Of a stretch of 64,000 nucleotides of DNA, positions 26,419-36,207 are shown piece after piece (position 1 is the first letter of the stretch; the number at the start of each line of letters is the position of its first letter). The translations under genes were made by a program, and so were the position numbers. The stretch lies in NCBI RefSeq assembly GCF_001565895.1, contig NZ_LSNE01000006.1:1-64000 (forward strand), read 5' to 3'. Below the pieces are notes generated by a model. It saw only the letters and a program-made list of their open reading frames with translations. It was not told where the DNA came from and made no database searches. This DNA comes from Paraglaciecola hydrolytica. Lineage in GTDB: Bacteria; Pseudomonadota; Gammaproteobacteria; Enterobacterales; Alteromonadaceae.

Positions 26419-27495
26419 ATGCCCTTGCTTAAAAGACTGCTGCTGCAGTTTATCACCCTAATGCAGCGTTATCCTGGGGTCTTGGCCGTTCTGGCCTTTA
26501 GCTCCGGCATAGCCAGTTATATTTTGGTCGAGCGTAAGGAATCATTGGCGCAATTTATCGCCATATTGTTATTAGTTAGTTGGCTGTGGCTGTTAATGGA
26601 TAATTGGCTGCGGGAGCGTATTGAACGGCACTTTGGCCTCGCCTTGTCACCCAACCTAATGCGTTTTGCCCTACAGTTAGTGCATCAGGAAAGCTTGTTT
26701 TTTGCACTGCCGTTTTTTCTGGCGGTAACCACATGGGATCATGGCCAGGCTGTGTTTACCCTACTGATTATGATCTGTGCATTGTTGTCGCTGATCGATC
26801 CACTGTATTACAAAAAACTAGCACCAAGACGCACCTTATTTGTGGTGTTTCATGCTTTTTCACTGTTTGTCGTATTGCTGGTGATCCTACCGATTTTACT
26901 CAATTTGACCACCAGTCAAAGCCTGGAAGCGGCGCTTTACGTCGCCGTGTTGCTTAGCATACCTAGCTTGAGTACCTTAATGCCAAATGGCCACTGGTGG
27001 CGCTTTCCTTTACTGGTGCTGCTGCTAAGTGGGCTTGGTGCAGGCTTGTGGCAACTGCGCAGTTATGTACCACCGGCTGCATTGCGTTTAACCGGCATTA
27101 CCTTGTCACAAGAGGTTGATTATCAGCAGCGAAAACCAGGCAAAAGCATTGGTACACTAGATGTTAATCAGTTACGGCAAGGTCTCTTCAGCTGGACAGC
27201 GGTAAAAGCCCCGCGTGGACTGAATGAGAAGATTTTTCATGTGTGGCTACTTAATGGAAAAGAAGTCGATCGTATTACGCTAGATATAAAAGGTGGCAGT
27301 GAGCAAGGTTATCGCGCGTGGACACATAAGATGAATTTTCCGCCCAATCCAACAGGACGCTGGCAAGTAAAAGTGGTGACTGAATCTGAGCAACTAATTG
27401 GTCTAACTCGATTTACTGTTACTGCGGCTGCATCTAAACCAGAGCTTGAGTCATCGTCTGAGCCAGAGCTAAACGAGCAAGCGACTTATCCTTAA
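26419..27495 (+). CDS. DUF5924 membrane protein with C-terminal DUF2914 domain
   Basis: A 358-residue inner-membrane protein. About eight hydrophobic segments cover residues 15-220. The C-terminal soluble domain (about 235-345) has DUF2914 features: VKAPRGLNEKIFHVWLLNGK, RAWTHKMNFPPNPTGRWQVKV and ESEQLIGLTRFTV, a small beta sandwich. Family members are widespread in gammaproteobacteria and of unknown function. I take ATG 26419 as start; an in-frame TTG at 26389 would add ten residues. It lies 72 bases upstream of the glycoside hydrolase gene on the same strand. Confidence 0.75.
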   Translation: MPLLKRLLLQFITLMQRYPGVLAVLAFSSGIASYILVERKESLAQFIAILLLVSWLWLLMDNWLRERIERHFGLALSPNLMRFALQLVHQESLFFALPFFLAVTTWDHGQAVFTLLIMICALLSLIDPLYYKKLAPRRTLFVVFHAFSLFVVLLVILPILLNLTTSQSLEAALYVAVLLSIPSLSTLMPNGHWWRFPLLVLLLSGLGAGLWQLRSYVPPAALRLTGITLSQEVDYQQRKPGKSIGTLDVNQLRQGLFSWTAVKAPRGLNEKIFHVWLLNGKEVDRITLDIKGGSEQGYRAWTHKMNFPPNPTGRWQVKVVTESEQLIGLTRFTVTAAASKPELESSSEPELNEQATYP

Positions 27496-27567
27496 TCGGC
27501 TGTTGGTAACGACCTTGCAATAAACAGTCTTACTCTGCATATTATTGTGCAAGGGGGATTACCAAAC

Positions 27568-29787
27568 ATGATGTCATTCGCAAAATTGAAAATAGTTGTT
27601 CTGCTTTATCTATTTGCCAGTACATGCCAAGTGTGGGCAGTTACCCTAGAATTCGAGGATCAGCAATATCAGATTGATCCCGCCACATTACAAATTAGTA
27701 TGTTGCTTGACGATAAATTGGTAGAGATCAATGCTGGGGTTGCGGTTCAGCCAGTCGAAAATCTCAAGCACTCATCAAACGAGTTGCAATGGTATTGGCC
27801 GACATCAGGCAGTCACATCACCATCACTGTGCAGCACAATGACTTATATTTGCGCATAATTAACGAACAGGACGGAAATTTACATTGGTATAGCTTGCCA
27901 GCTAGCAGTCAATTTCTATTGATGCCACTTTCGGAAGGCATGCGCATCGATATTAACAATCCACAGTGGCTTGATTATTTGGTCAATAGCTTTGGTGAGG
28001 TGAATACCACCTATGATTTGAAAATGCCCTTTTGGAGCCAACAACAGGGTGACAAGGTTTTTAGTTGGGTAATTCCGCCTTATTATAACACCTTAGCTTT
28101 TAGTCAAGTTCAGCAGCGCCTAGTGTTAACGGCCTCTCACCAATTTAAAGCCAAGGAAAGCTATGAAGTCATATTGCATACTGGCACAGATGAACTCAGT
28201 GGGGCGCGGCGTTATCGCCAATATTTGCAAGATCACAAACAATTTATCCCCTTAAGTGAAAAATTTGCCGCCAACCCTCAAGGCAAAAAACTAATCGGTG
28301 CGCTACACACTTATCTTTTTGGTGATGCTTTGTTGGATAAAGATGACATTCAAGATTGGAGTGGGCTGATTACGTATTTAACTCAGCCAGAGGGTAAAAC
28401 CTTGACTCAGTATTTTGATAAAGAGGCATCAACGGTATTAGTTGAGCTCAATCAACACAATACCAAGCCTTTTGGCTATCAGCAGTGGCAACTCACAAGC
28501 GCTATTAATCTTGCCATGGATAAACTTTACCCAGCCTATGGCGATGCCAATAGTCAGGCTGTGATTGAGCAACAATATCAGGCAATTCAACAGCAACAGC
28601 GTTGGCTAGAGCAACATCTTGGGCCATTTTTACAGGCGCAAAACCGCCGTGGACAAGGGGTATCTGTGCCGGTGATTGAGGCACTGACAAAAGCAGGATT
28701 AAACAATTTATGGTTAGGGGTGAATAAGTGGACGTCGGCTTTTGCCAATCCGCAAGCCATTGAAGCCGCTAAACACGCTGGTTATTTAATTGGCCCTTAC
28801 GATTCTTACAATACCGCTATCCCCAAAGGTTTAAATGATACTTGGCTAAGCGCACGTTTACCCGATGACATGCGAGAACAATGCGCAGTAATCCTAGCCG
28901 ATGGCAGCAAGCAAAAGGGTTTTCAAAAAAGTGGTCACTATTTAAATCCCAATTGCCATACCGCTACTATATATAAACGTATTGGTGACATTTTACGCTT
29001 AGGTAAATTTAATAGTTATTTTATTGATGTGGATGCGACCGGCATGGTGCGCGATGATTTTAATAGCAAAAATCCCAGTAGCGCCGAGCAAATGACAGAA
29101 CATTACAATCAGCGTATGCAGTGGATTGCTGAAAAACAGCACAGTGTTTTAGGCTCGGAAGATGGTAACGCGATCACCCAACAGGGAGTTATGTTTGCTC
29201 ATGGCATGGAAACGGTTGGCTTTGGCTGGGGTGACCAGGATATGCGTAAAAATCGCCAATCGCCCTATTATTTAGGCCCTTGGTATCCAGATCATAAACC
29301 GGAGTTTTTCTTTCGCCCTGCGCAGGTAAAAGCGCCCTATAAATACCTGCTGTTTGCGCCAGAAAATAGACTGCCACTTTACCAAAGCGTTTATCATGAT
29401 TCGTTGATTAATAGCCATCACTGGACCATGGATAACCTGAAATTCAGCGATGTAAAAGCCCAACGGGATTTAATTGGCATGTTATACAACACCCCTCCAA
29501 TGGTGAATTTAAGCCGCGATGATATGCAGCAACGTATAAAAGCACTACAGCATTACCAGCAAGGTTTTAGTCCTGCTCACCAGCAACTATGGGATAAAGC
29601 CTTAGTTAAATTGTTGTATTTAACCGAGGATAAACAAGTTCAGCAAACCCACTTCAGTGACGGGAGCAAAATTACCGGTAATTTTAGTCAGCATGCATTT
29701 GTAATTGGTGATGCTACCTTAGCAGCACAGAGCGCACTGGTTGAACTAGTCAATAAACCACCTTTTACTTGGTTTAGTGAGCCTTAA
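27568..29787 (+). CDS. Probable secreted glycoside hydrolase (GH101/GH129-like barrel)
   Basis: A 739-residue protein with signal peptide ending near TCQVWA. An N-terminal beta domain (about 20-230) precedes a probable (beta/alpha)8 barrel at about 240-600. Barrel-like motifs include LWLGVNKWTSAF, GPYDSYNTAIPKG, YFIDVDATGMVRDDF (candidate catalytic Asp in D-x-D) and LGSEDGNAITQQG (candidate acid). These resemble large retaining hydrolases of the GH101/GH129 type that act on alpha-N-acetylgalactosamine, but the match is from memory of motifs; substrate is open. ATG 27568 is chosen because AGGGGG lies 11 bases upstream; an in-frame GTG at 27547 is the alternative. Confidence 0.6.
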   Translation: MMSFAKLKIVVLLYLFASTCQVWAVTLEFEDQQYQIDPATLQISMLLDDKLVEINAGVAVQPVENLKHSSNELQWYWPTSGSHITITVQHNDLYLRIINEQDGNLHWYSLPASSQFLLMPLSEGMRIDINNPQWLDYLVNSFGEVNTTYDLKMPFWSQQQGDKVFSWVIPPYYNTLAFSQVQQRLVLTASHQFKAKESYEVILHTGTDELSGARRYRQYLQDHKQFIPLSEKFAANPQGKKLIGALHTYLFGDALLDKDDIQDWSGLITYLTQPEGKTLTQYFDKEASTVLVELNQHNTKPFGYQQWQLTSAINLAMDKLYPAYGDANSQAVIEQQYQAIQQQQRWLEQHLGPFLQAQNRRGQGVSVPVIEALTKAGLNNLWLGVNKWTSAFANPQAIEAAKHAGYLIGPYDSYNTAIPKGLNDTWLSARLPDDMREQCAVILADGSKQKGFQKSGHYLNPNCHTATIYKRIGDILRLGKFNSYFIDVDATGMVRDDFNSKNPSSAEQMTEHYNQRMQWIAEKQHSVLGSEDGNAITQQGVMFAHGMETVGFGWGDQDMRKNRQSPYYLGPWYPDHKPEFFFRPAQVKAPYKYLLFAPENRLPLYQSVYHDSLINSHHWTMDNLKFSDVKAQRDLIGMLYNTPPMVNLSRDDMQQRIKALQHYQQGFSPAHQQLWDKALVKLLYLTEDKQVQQTHFSDGSKITGNFSQHAFVIGDATLAAQSALVELVNKPPFTWFSEP

Positions 29788-30110
29788 CTGAAAAGTGATA
29801 GGTGGGGTAGAGCACACTAAAATTTGAGTTTTTGATACGCCTTACTTTTATAGAGTGGGTACCTTCGATCTTTAAAAGTGAACAAAATGGTAATTTAATA
29901 GGTTGATATGGCTAATTGTTGGCGTAGTTTACTTAAGGGCTTATTTTAGAAGGTGGTTTTTATATTAAAATCAGTGGCTTAGTTGTGGCATTTGAATTGC
30001 TTTTGGAAATTGCTATAGCATACGCGAAAGAAGTGCGTGAGCAAGATAAAGGTTTACCCATTTTGTGGGTTTCATCAAAGTTTCAAAGGAGAGTCACCAT
30101 TAAAATTTCA
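29788..30110. other. Intergenic region upstream of the serine hydrolase gene
   Basis: About 320 bases. Holds the second copy of the 28-base repeat (29978-30005). A frame open from 29985 joins the hydrolase, but its first 42 codons (AFELLLEIAIAYAKEVREQD and on) read like a relic and precede a proper signal peptide, so I treat it as non-coding for the mature gene. Confidence 0.5.
29978..30005 (+). repeat. 28-base imperfect direct repeat, copy 2
   Basis: See 25492-25519. Two mismatches; same orientation; about 4.5 kb apart. Confidence 0.55.
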
Positions 30111-31154
30111 ATGTTCAGATCACTAATTATTACATGCATGTGCCTTATCGCTTCCGTTTCATTCGCTCAAGAAAATACTTTATTCGACCATGATGATGAC
30201 ATTGAGCGTTGGTTAAAATCTAACAATGTTCCTACTTTAGGCTTAGGCATAATCAAACAAGGTCAATTACAACAAATCAGAGTGTTTGGTGAATTTGAAC
30301 CAGGTAAAAGCGCCCCTTATAATACTATTTTTAACGTTGCCTCTTTAGCCAAGCCAGTAACAGCCATGGTGGCGTTGAAACTAGTGAGTGCCGGCAAGTG
30401 GAATTTGAATGAGCCATTATTTAACTATTGGACAGATCCCGATGTTGCCCAAGATTCAAGAAGCAAACTACTCACTACTCGCCATGTATTAAGTCATCAA
30501 AGTGGTTTTCCAAATTGGCGTTATATGAATGAGTCTAACAAATTAGATTTTAAATTTTCCCCCGGTGAGCAGTATCATTATTCTGGCGAAGGCATGGAAT
30601 ATCTAAGGAAGGCCTTAGAAAATAAGTTTGATAAAACCTTAAATGAGTTGGCCAATGAACTCATCTTTGTGCCCTTGGCAATGACAGACACGCAGTTTGT
30701 GTTTAACTCGTCTATCGATTCAAGTCGTGTCATCCAAGGTTATGATAATCAGGGCAAGGCCTACGAAACCCACCAACATCAAAGCGCCAATGCAGCTGAT
30801 GACTTACTCACCACTATTGAAGATTACGGCAGGTTTTTGGTTAGTGTGTTAAATGGAGGTGGATTGTCGGCAGAGGTCTACAAAGACATGAACTCTCATC
30901 AGGTCGCCAGCACCAAGGGCAAACATTTTGGCCTAGGTTTTGAGATATACGACTTTGAGCAAGGTGACTATGCATTATCTCATGGTGGTGCAGACAGAGG
31001 CGTACAAACTATCGTATTTATCTTTCCAAAAACTAAAGACGGTTTGCTTATCTTTACCAACGTAGACGATGGTTACAAAGTTTATGAAACACTTTTGTTA
31101 CATTACTTAGGTAAAAAAGGACAGCAAATTATGCAAATCGAGATGTCTGAATAA
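30111..31154 (+). CDS. Beta-lactamase-fold serine hydrolase
   Basis: A 347-residue protein with signal peptide (MFRSLIITCMCLIASVSFAQ). Class C/beta-lactamase-fold motifs: SxxK at S78-K81 (SLAKP), YxG at Y157-G159 (YSGEG, where classical enzymes have YxN) and a C-terminal HGG (SHGGADRG). Such proteins are esterases, D-aminopeptidases or cell-wall peptidases more often than true beta-lactamases. Start set at ATG 30111 because a clean signal peptide begins there. Monocistronic. Confidence 0.85.
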   Translation: MFRSLIITCMCLIASVSFAQENTLFDHDDDIERWLKSNNVPTLGLGIIKQGQLQQIRVFGEFEPGKSAPYNTIFNVASLAKPVTAMVALKLVSAGKWNLNEPLFNYWTDPDVAQDSRSKLLTTRHVLSHQSGFPNWRYMNESNKLDFKFSPGEQYHYSGEGMEYLRKALENKFDKTLNELANELIFVPLAMTDTQFVFNSSIDSSRVIQGYDNQGKAYETHQHQSANAADDLLTTIEDYGRFLVSVLNGGGLSAEVYKDMNSHQVASTKGKHFGLGFEIYDFEQGDYALSHGGADRGVQTIVFIFPKTKDGLLIFTNVDDGYKVYETLLLHYLGKKGQQIMQIEMSE

Positions 31155-31370
31155 GGGCTGATTCTTCCTATACGCTAGGTAAAAGTGATAGGCCTTACAC
31201 TATGCAAAGTAGTGCTTTTTTGGCATGTGAGATAGGGTTTTAACTTTACAACTTGTTTGTCTCTATATCTTCTGCGATAAAACATGTTCTGATGGGGAGT
31301 TAATATTCTACACTCCCTTATTAATACAAATTGGTATAAACATATGAGTCAATGTTGTGAACAGTAACTT

Positions 31371-32213
31371 ATGCAACTAGTTTATTTGTATGCAGTTAAA
31401 TTTCTGCAATGGCCGATAACCCTGTTTGGTCTATTGGCGTTGGTTGTATTATTGCTAAACTCTTTGCTTGCACATGCTGGGCAAAATATCAAAGTCTATG
31501 TTTACCACAATCAGCCCCCCTTTGTTTTACAAAACGGCGATCAAATACAGGCAGGTTTGAGTGTCACATTAGTTGAACAATTAAATTTATTGTACTGGCC
31601 AGAATATTTATTTAAGCCCGAGATACGGCCCAGAATGCGTTTAAACCATGAGCTGCAACCTTGGATAGATGCTCAATGTCCAAATTCACAAACAAAGTGT
31701 GACGATAACTGGATTGTTTTGTGGGTAACCCCCCAATGGGGATGGGGAGCCGATGCCGAGAGTCGGTATTTGTGGGTCGATTTTTTTCAGGATCATGATT
31801 ACCTGATTTCTGCACAACAAAAACCTATTGATGTTTGGTCAGCAGAAAATATGCAGGGCAAAATTTTTGCGAGCTTACGTGGGCATGTATACCCTCCCGA
31901 GATAAACCAGTTTTTTGACAGCGGCGTGATGCTGCGTGCCGATAGCGACAATGAGTTAACCTTATTGCAGCGTATCCACAGGGGCAGAGCCGATTTGAGC
32001 TTGATGCAGCTATCAACCTTAAATTATCTGTTTCAACATAATCACGAACTAAGTCTGATAAAAAACGAACTACATATTGCCAATGAGCCACTGAAAAGTT
32101 TTATGTTACAGGCCATGATACCCGCCGGTAGGCAAGATCTTAAAGACGCTTTAGAGCAGCTTAAATCTCAGCAAACTTGGATAGCATCGTTAAAAGAATT
32201 TGGTATTCAGTAA
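31371..32213 (+). CDS. Periplasmic solute-binding-like protein (SBP family 3)
   Basis: A 280-residue protein. A long hydrophobic N-terminal segment (about 14-35, ITLFGLLALVVLLLNSLLAH) serves as signal peptide or anchor. The mature part fits a family-3 binding protein: IKVYVYHNQPPFVLQNGDQI at the start, then GLSVTLVEQLN, and GKIFASLRGHVYPPEINQFF with a late helix QDLKDALEQLKSQQTWIASL. No transporter genes are adjacent. In Alteromonadales such orphan proteins are frequent and their ligands are mostly unknown. Confidence 0.7.
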   Translation: MQLVYLYAVKFLQWPITLFGLLALVVLLLNSLLAHAGQNIKVYVYHNQPPFVLQNGDQIQAGLSVTLVEQLNLLYWPEYLFKPEIRPRMRLNHELQPWIDAQCPNSQTKCDDNWIVLWVTPQWGWGADAESRYLWVDFFQDHDYLISAQQKPIDVWSAENMQGKIFASLRGHVYPPEINQFFDSGVMLRADSDNELTLLQRIHRGRADLSLMQLSTLNYLFQHNHELSLIKNELHIANEPLKSFMLQAMIPAGRQDLKDALEQLKSQQTWIASLKEFGIQ

Positions 32214-32456
32214 TACTACCCTCAAGCAAACACAAATTTATACCCCTACCATTAGAGTGGTAGCTAGGCGGTAAAAGCACATTGCCCCACGAGCTGAGTT
32301 CACTAAGTGCCAAGCAAGTTACAAATCACGGTGAGTGAGAGCCGCCAATAAATTTGCAGTTTCAAGAGGGAAGGGGATAGCAGCATTTTTGCACCGTCAG
32401 ATTAATTTGGTTTATGATGTTTTACGGTTTTTATTTCACTTAAAAAAGGCTTAATA

Positions 32457-33044
32457 ATGCTCACACTTTATGGTTCAACCACTTCTCCCTACGTTCGCCG
32501 TTTGCGTATCTGGTTAGCCAATACACAACATGACTTTGTGAATTGGAAAATCTTTGAAAAACAAGATCGCGCAAAATTAATGGCAAAAAATCCCACGCTC
32601 AAAGTGCCTATGCTAGAAGACAGTACAGCAGATGAAGTACAAACCATATTCGACTCAAGAGTGATTTATCGCTATTTAAGCGAAAAACTCAAACATCCCG
32701 CCTTAACCTGGCAGCAAGAAAATCAGCTGACCATAATTGATGCGGCCAATGATTCGTTAGTGCAAATGTTTATTTTGGCACAATCAGGTATTAAGGCCGA
32801 TGAAGATTTGTTATTTTTTAAATTACAAAAAGAGCGAGTTAATGGGGTTTTAGTCTATTTAAATGAGCTGGTGGCAGAGGGACAATTTGTTAATTGGAAT
32901 TACCCCGCCATGAGTTTGTTTAGCTTGATTGACTGGGTTGAATTTCGCAGTTTACACAACTTAAAGGGTTTGACTGATTTATTGGCCTTTCATGAAGATA
33001 ACGCCCAGCGTATTGAAGTGACCGCCACTGATCCTAGAACCTAA
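32457..33044 (+). CDS. Glutathione S-transferase family protein
   Basis: A 195-residue protein. The N-terminal thioredoxin-fold domain has STTSPYVRRLRIWL with a candidate catalytic Ser/Thr near residues 7-9, the cis-Pro motif LKVPMLED and the FDSRVIYRYL motif (usual ESxxI). The helical C-terminal domain follows from about 90. It resembles small GSTs of the stringent-starvation-like/YfcF type; substrate unknown. A DUF1244 gene follows after 22 bases, so both are likely in one transcript. Confidence 0.85.
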   Translation: MLTLYGSTTSPYVRRLRIWLANTQHDFVNWKIFEKQDRAKLMAKNPTLKVPMLEDSTADEVQTIFDSRVIYRYLSEKLKHPALTWQQENQLTIIDAANDSLVQMFILAQSGIKADEDLLFFKLQKERVNGVLVYLNELVAEGQFVNWNYPAMSLFSLIDWVEFRSLHNLKGLTDLLAFHEDNAQRIEVTATDPRT

Positions 33045-33066
33045 TATTAAAAATATTGGAAATACC

Positions 33067-33372
33067 ATGAACCAACAGCAACAAACTGAAGCACAAGCCG
33101 CGGCGTTTAGACAACTAGTGAAACATCTCGACGAAAACAAAGATGTGCAAAATATTGATCTGATGAATCTCGCCGATTTCTGCCGTAACTGCTTAGCTAA
33201 ATGGTATATGGCAGGTGTGCAAGAACAAGGCCTTGAGATGGACTATGACCAAGCTCGTGAGGCCATTTACGGCATGCCTTTTGCGGATTGGAAAAAACAA
33301 TATCAACAACCTGCTACAGAAGAACAACTGGCACTTTTTGCCGCCAGAGAAGCGCAAAAAAAACAAAAATAA
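33067..33372 (+). CDS. DUF1244 domain protein
   Basis: A 101-residue protein. The conserved core DLMNLADFCRNCLAKWYMAG and the following GLEMDYDQAREAIYGMP are the DUF1244 signature. The family is small, soluble and of unknown function, common in proteobacteria. It is probably cotranscribed with the GST gene, an arrangement I cannot interpret further. Confidence 0.9.
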   Translation: MNQQQQTEAQAAAFRQLVKHLDENKDVQNIDLMNLADFCRNCLAKWYMAGVQEQGLEMDYDQAREAIYGMPFADWKKQYQQPATEEQLALFAAREAQKKQK

Positions 33373-33558
33373 TATGAGGGTAACGCTAAAAAGTAATTGT
33401 TACTTTTTAGCGTATGACATCGTTAACATCACATTGTGCAAAATGACATATTTTGAAACAGATTATGTATTCGATATGGGATTGCATGATGCTGGATTTG
33501 TTGATCCAAGCTAGGCATCCAAGTAAGGTTGGGCTTACGCCATCTGTTAGTTAATCAT

Positions 33559-34236
33559 ATGTTAGAATTACGCCATATTTCCAAATCTTTTGTTAATGGC
33601 ACTGAGCAAGTGCATGCCCTTAATGATATTTCCTTATCCATCCAAACCAATGAGTTTGTTGCCTTTATGGGCAGTTCTGGCTCGGGTAAATCGACCTTGA
33701 TGAACATCATGGGCTGTTTGGATGCGCCTAATGGGGGGCAGTATTTATTAGATGGGCAGGATGTGGCCAAATTAGATGACGATACCTTGTCATCTATTCG
33801 TAATAAACACATAGGTTTTATCTTTCAAACTTTTCACTTACTGCCCAAATTGACTGCACTGGAAAACGTTAAGTTACCTTTGCGTTATACCGATGTATCA
33901 AGCGAAGAAGCCGATAAACGCGCCCATGCTTTGTTGGATAAGGTAGGATTAAGCCATCGTAAAAGTCATCGCCCTAATGAGATGTCGGGTGGTCAACGCC
34001 AACGGGTGGCCATAGCTCGAGCTTTGATCAATAACCCCACAGTGGTATTGGCCGACGAACCGACGGGTAACTTAGACAGTAAGACCTCGGTCGAAATCAT
34101 GGCCTTGTTAACCGATTTGCATAAACAAGGGCAAACCATCGTAATGGTAACCCATGAAGATGACATAGCCGCCCACGCCCAGCGCATCGTCATGATGCGT
34201 GACGGTAAAGTGCTTGATCTCGATTATAAGGTGTAA
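33559..34236 (+). CDS. ABC transporter ATP-binding protein, MacB/LolD type
   Basis: A 225-residue ATPase with Walker A GSSGSGKST (about 38-46), Q-loop IFQTFHLLPK, signature MSGGQRQRVAIARAL, Walker B VVLADEPTGNLD and switch His in VTHEDD. ATG 33559 (MLELRHISKSF) is chosen; an in-frame TTG at 33529 is less likely. It is the first gene of a five-gene unit with tight spacing (2 bases to the next gene) that ends with the permease at 37394-38635. It energises export from the periplasm or inner membrane; substrate unknown. Confidence 0.9.
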   Translation: MLELRHISKSFVNGTEQVHALNDISLSIQTNEFVAFMGSSGSGKSTLMNIMGCLDAPNGGQYLLDGQDVAKLDDDTLSSIRNKHIGFIFQTFHLLPKLTALENVKLPLRYTDVSSEEADKRAHALLDKVGLSHRKSHRPNEMSGGQRQRVAIARALINNPTVVLADEPTGNLDSKTSVEIMALLTDLHKQGQTIVMVTHEDDIAAHAQRIVMMRDGKVLDLDYKV

Positions 34237-34238
34237 AC

Positions 34239-35207
34239 ATGGCTAGATTATTCAGTAAGTTAATCATTCTTGCTGCTTTAGGCAGTGTAACAACGTGGGC
34301 CAACGAGGGTGTTAACAAAGCCCCTTTGTTATTGACTGGTGAAGTATCCTCGGTACAAAGTCAAACCGTGACAGCGCCTAAAAGTGAAGGGTGGCAGATT
34401 CAAATTCAGTGGTTGGCTGAAGAAGGTGCCATAGTGCAAGAGGGGGATTTAATCGCTGTATTTGACTCAGGTGGTATTCAATCTCAACTAGAAGAAAACG
34501 AAGAAAATCTGCAAACCCAACAGTTAGAATTGATTAAGGCCGAAATGGATTTAAATCAAGCCGTGACTGAAGCTGAAGGCCGTCTCAAATTAGCAGTAAT
34601 TTCGGTAAACAAAGCCCGCATTGAAGCGAATATTCCTGATGGTGAAATCAGTCACTACGAAAAAGGTAAGTTTGTTATTGCCTTTGAAAAAGCCCTGTTA
34701 GAAAAGGTTAAATCTGAGGAAAACCTAAAACTCAAAGAGGCTGAACGTGATGTGGGTATTCAAAAGCAACAGATTGAAATTATCAAACTAGAAGAAAAAA
34801 TTGCCTATCAAAAAGGCCAAATTGAAAAACTCAGTGTTAAGGCTCTGGTGAGTGGTCCTGTCTCCCACGTCATGCACCCTTATATGCAACAAAAAATTGC
34901 CGCGGGCACTAACGTTGAGCCCGCCTGGGAAGTGGTCAGAGTGCAAGCGCAGTCCTCTTATCAAGTCACCTCATGGGTGCATGAAATTGATGCGGCTAAA
35001 CTCGATATACAACATAGCAGTCTCGATTTGATCTTAGATGCTTACCCCAATCAGACCTACAAAGGCAGAATATTAAGCATGACCAGTCAAGCAGAACAGC
35101 GCAACCAGTGGAGTGATAGTGCCTATTACCGTCTTGAAATCGCCTTTGATGAAGCAGTACAACAGAAAATTTTTCCGGGCATGAGTGTTCGAATTGAACA
35201 GTTATAA
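34239..35207 (+). CDS. Exporter adaptor subunit 1 (HlyD-like, secreted)
   Basis: A 322-residue protein with signal peptide (MARLFSKLIILAALGSVTTWA). Lipoyl half-motif at about 35-80 (IQWLAEEGAIVQEGDLIAVFDSG contains it), long coiled coil at about 80-205, second lipoyl half at about 205-240 (KALVSGPVSHVMHPYMQQ), then beta-barrel (HEIDAAKLDIQHSSLDLILDAYP). Adaptors bridge the inner-membrane pump and an outer-membrane channel. Unlike its two successors it has no lipobox Cys, so it is likely soluble or anchored by an uncleaved signal. The first of three consecutive adaptors. Confidence 0.8.
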   Translation: MARLFSKLIILAALGSVTTWANEGVNKAPLLLTGEVSSVQSQTVTAPKSEGWQIQIQWLAEEGAIVQEGDLIAVFDSGGIQSQLEENEENLQTQQLELIKAEMDLNQAVTEAEGRLKLAVISVNKARIEANIPDGEISHYEKGKFVIAFEKALLEKVKSEENLKLKEAERDVGIQKQQIEIIKLEEKIAYQKGQIEKLSVKALVSGPVSHVMHPYMQQKIAAGTNVEPAWEVVRVQAQSSYQVTSWVHEIDAAKLDIQHSSLDLILDAYPNQTYKGRILSMTSQAEQRNQWSDSAYYRLEIAFDEAVQQKIFPGMSVRIEQL

Positions 35208-35217
35208 GGAGCTTTGC

Positions 35218-36207
35218 ATGTATCACAAACTTAAAACTGCCTTAATTGCTGCATTTGGCTCGGCGGTATTGTTTGCTTGTCAAACCGAAACTGTCGATGT
35301 GTCTGTCCAACAAAGCGCTAGTGTTACCGCCTCGGCCGAGCTTATTTCGCTCAAAAATGCCACTATCGGGCCGCCCAGTGTAGCGCGCATGTGGCAGTAT
35401 AAAATTGAGTTTATGGCCAAAGAAAATCAAGTGGTTAAAAAAGGCGATAAAATTTTGGTCTTTGATGGCCAACGTTTAAAAACCGACTTAATTAGTCATA
35501 GCAGTCGTTTGGCGGCCGAGATTAAAAAAGCCGAAAATCAAAAATTAAAAGATGAGGCTACTGAACAAGATTTAAAACTCTCTTTGGCTGAAGCCGAAAT
35601 GAACTACGAAAAAGCCAAACGTAAGGCAGAAATTACCGATGCGTCACGCTCAAAAATAGAGCGCGACAAACAGCAAGCGGAATACGAATATCAAACTGAA
35701 AATTTGGCGCAGGCCAAACAACGACTGGCTCACCATATTAAAGCCATGGACATTAACCGCCAAGTTGACCAAGGCGGCATCAAAATGCGCCAAGGTCGAG
35801 TCAACAGCATTGAGCGTGACATCGCAAAACTGACCATTTGGGCACCCAAAGATGGCTTAGTGATGTACACCGCCGATTGGAATGGCGAAAAAGCAGCTGT
35901 GGGCCAAACCGTCTATATGGGACGCAGTTTATTGCAATTACCTTCCTTAGACGAAGTGGCGATCAAAGCCGAATTTGCTGAGCCGGATACCGCCAAACTG
36001 CATACTGGCCAAGCCGTTAAAGTTATTTTTGAAGCCTATCCGGAGAATGCGTACGTGGGTAAAATTTCTGAATTGGGCCAAGCCTATTACCCCAAATCCA
36101 ATACCAATTCTAAGGTGGTATTTGATGCCTTAATTGAACTCGACGGTAACCAACCCGACGTGATGCGCCCCGGTATGAAAGCCAAAGTGGAGGTATTGGG
36201 CTCATGA
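35218..36207 (+). CDS. Exporter adaptor subunit 2 (HlyD-like lipoprotein)
   Basis: A 329-residue protein with a lipoprotein signal ending LFAC, so acylated at Cys. It has the same adaptor plan: lipoyl half (FMAKENQVVKKGDKILVFDG), very charged coiled coil (about 80-195, rich in Lys, Glu, Gln), second lipoyl half (KDGLVMYTADWNGEKAAVGQ) and barrel ending GMKAKVEVLGS. ATG 35218 is preceded by AAGGAG. The 3' end overlaps the next gene by 4 bases (ATGA). Distinct in sequence from adaptors 1 and 3, so not a recent duplicate. Confidence 0.8.
   Translation: MYHKLKTALIAAFGSAVLFACQTETVDVSVQQSASVTASAELISLKNATIGPPSVARMWQYKIEFMAKENQVVKKGDKILVFDGQRLKTDLISHSSRLAAEIKKAENQKLKDEATEQDLKLSLAEAEMNYEKAKRKAEITDASRSKIERDKQQAEYEYQTENLAQAKQRLAHHIKAMDINRQVDQGGIKMRQGRVNSIERDIAKLTIWAPKDGLVMYTADWNGEKAAVGQTVYMGRSLLQLPSLDEVAIKAEFAEPDTAKLHTGQAVKVIFEAYPENAYVGKISELGQAYYPKSNTNSKVVFDALIELDGNQPDVMRPGMKAKVEVLGS

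Noticed and set aside
29985-30110. 42-codon N-terminal extension of the serine hydrolase
   Set aside because: It precedes a clean signal peptide and overlaps a repeat shared with 25492, so it is probably untranslated relic sequence.
30111-31154. Antibiotic-resistance class C beta-lactamase
   Set aside because: The YxN motif is YSG and the overall sequence is closer to generic serine hydrolases, so a resistance function is not supported.
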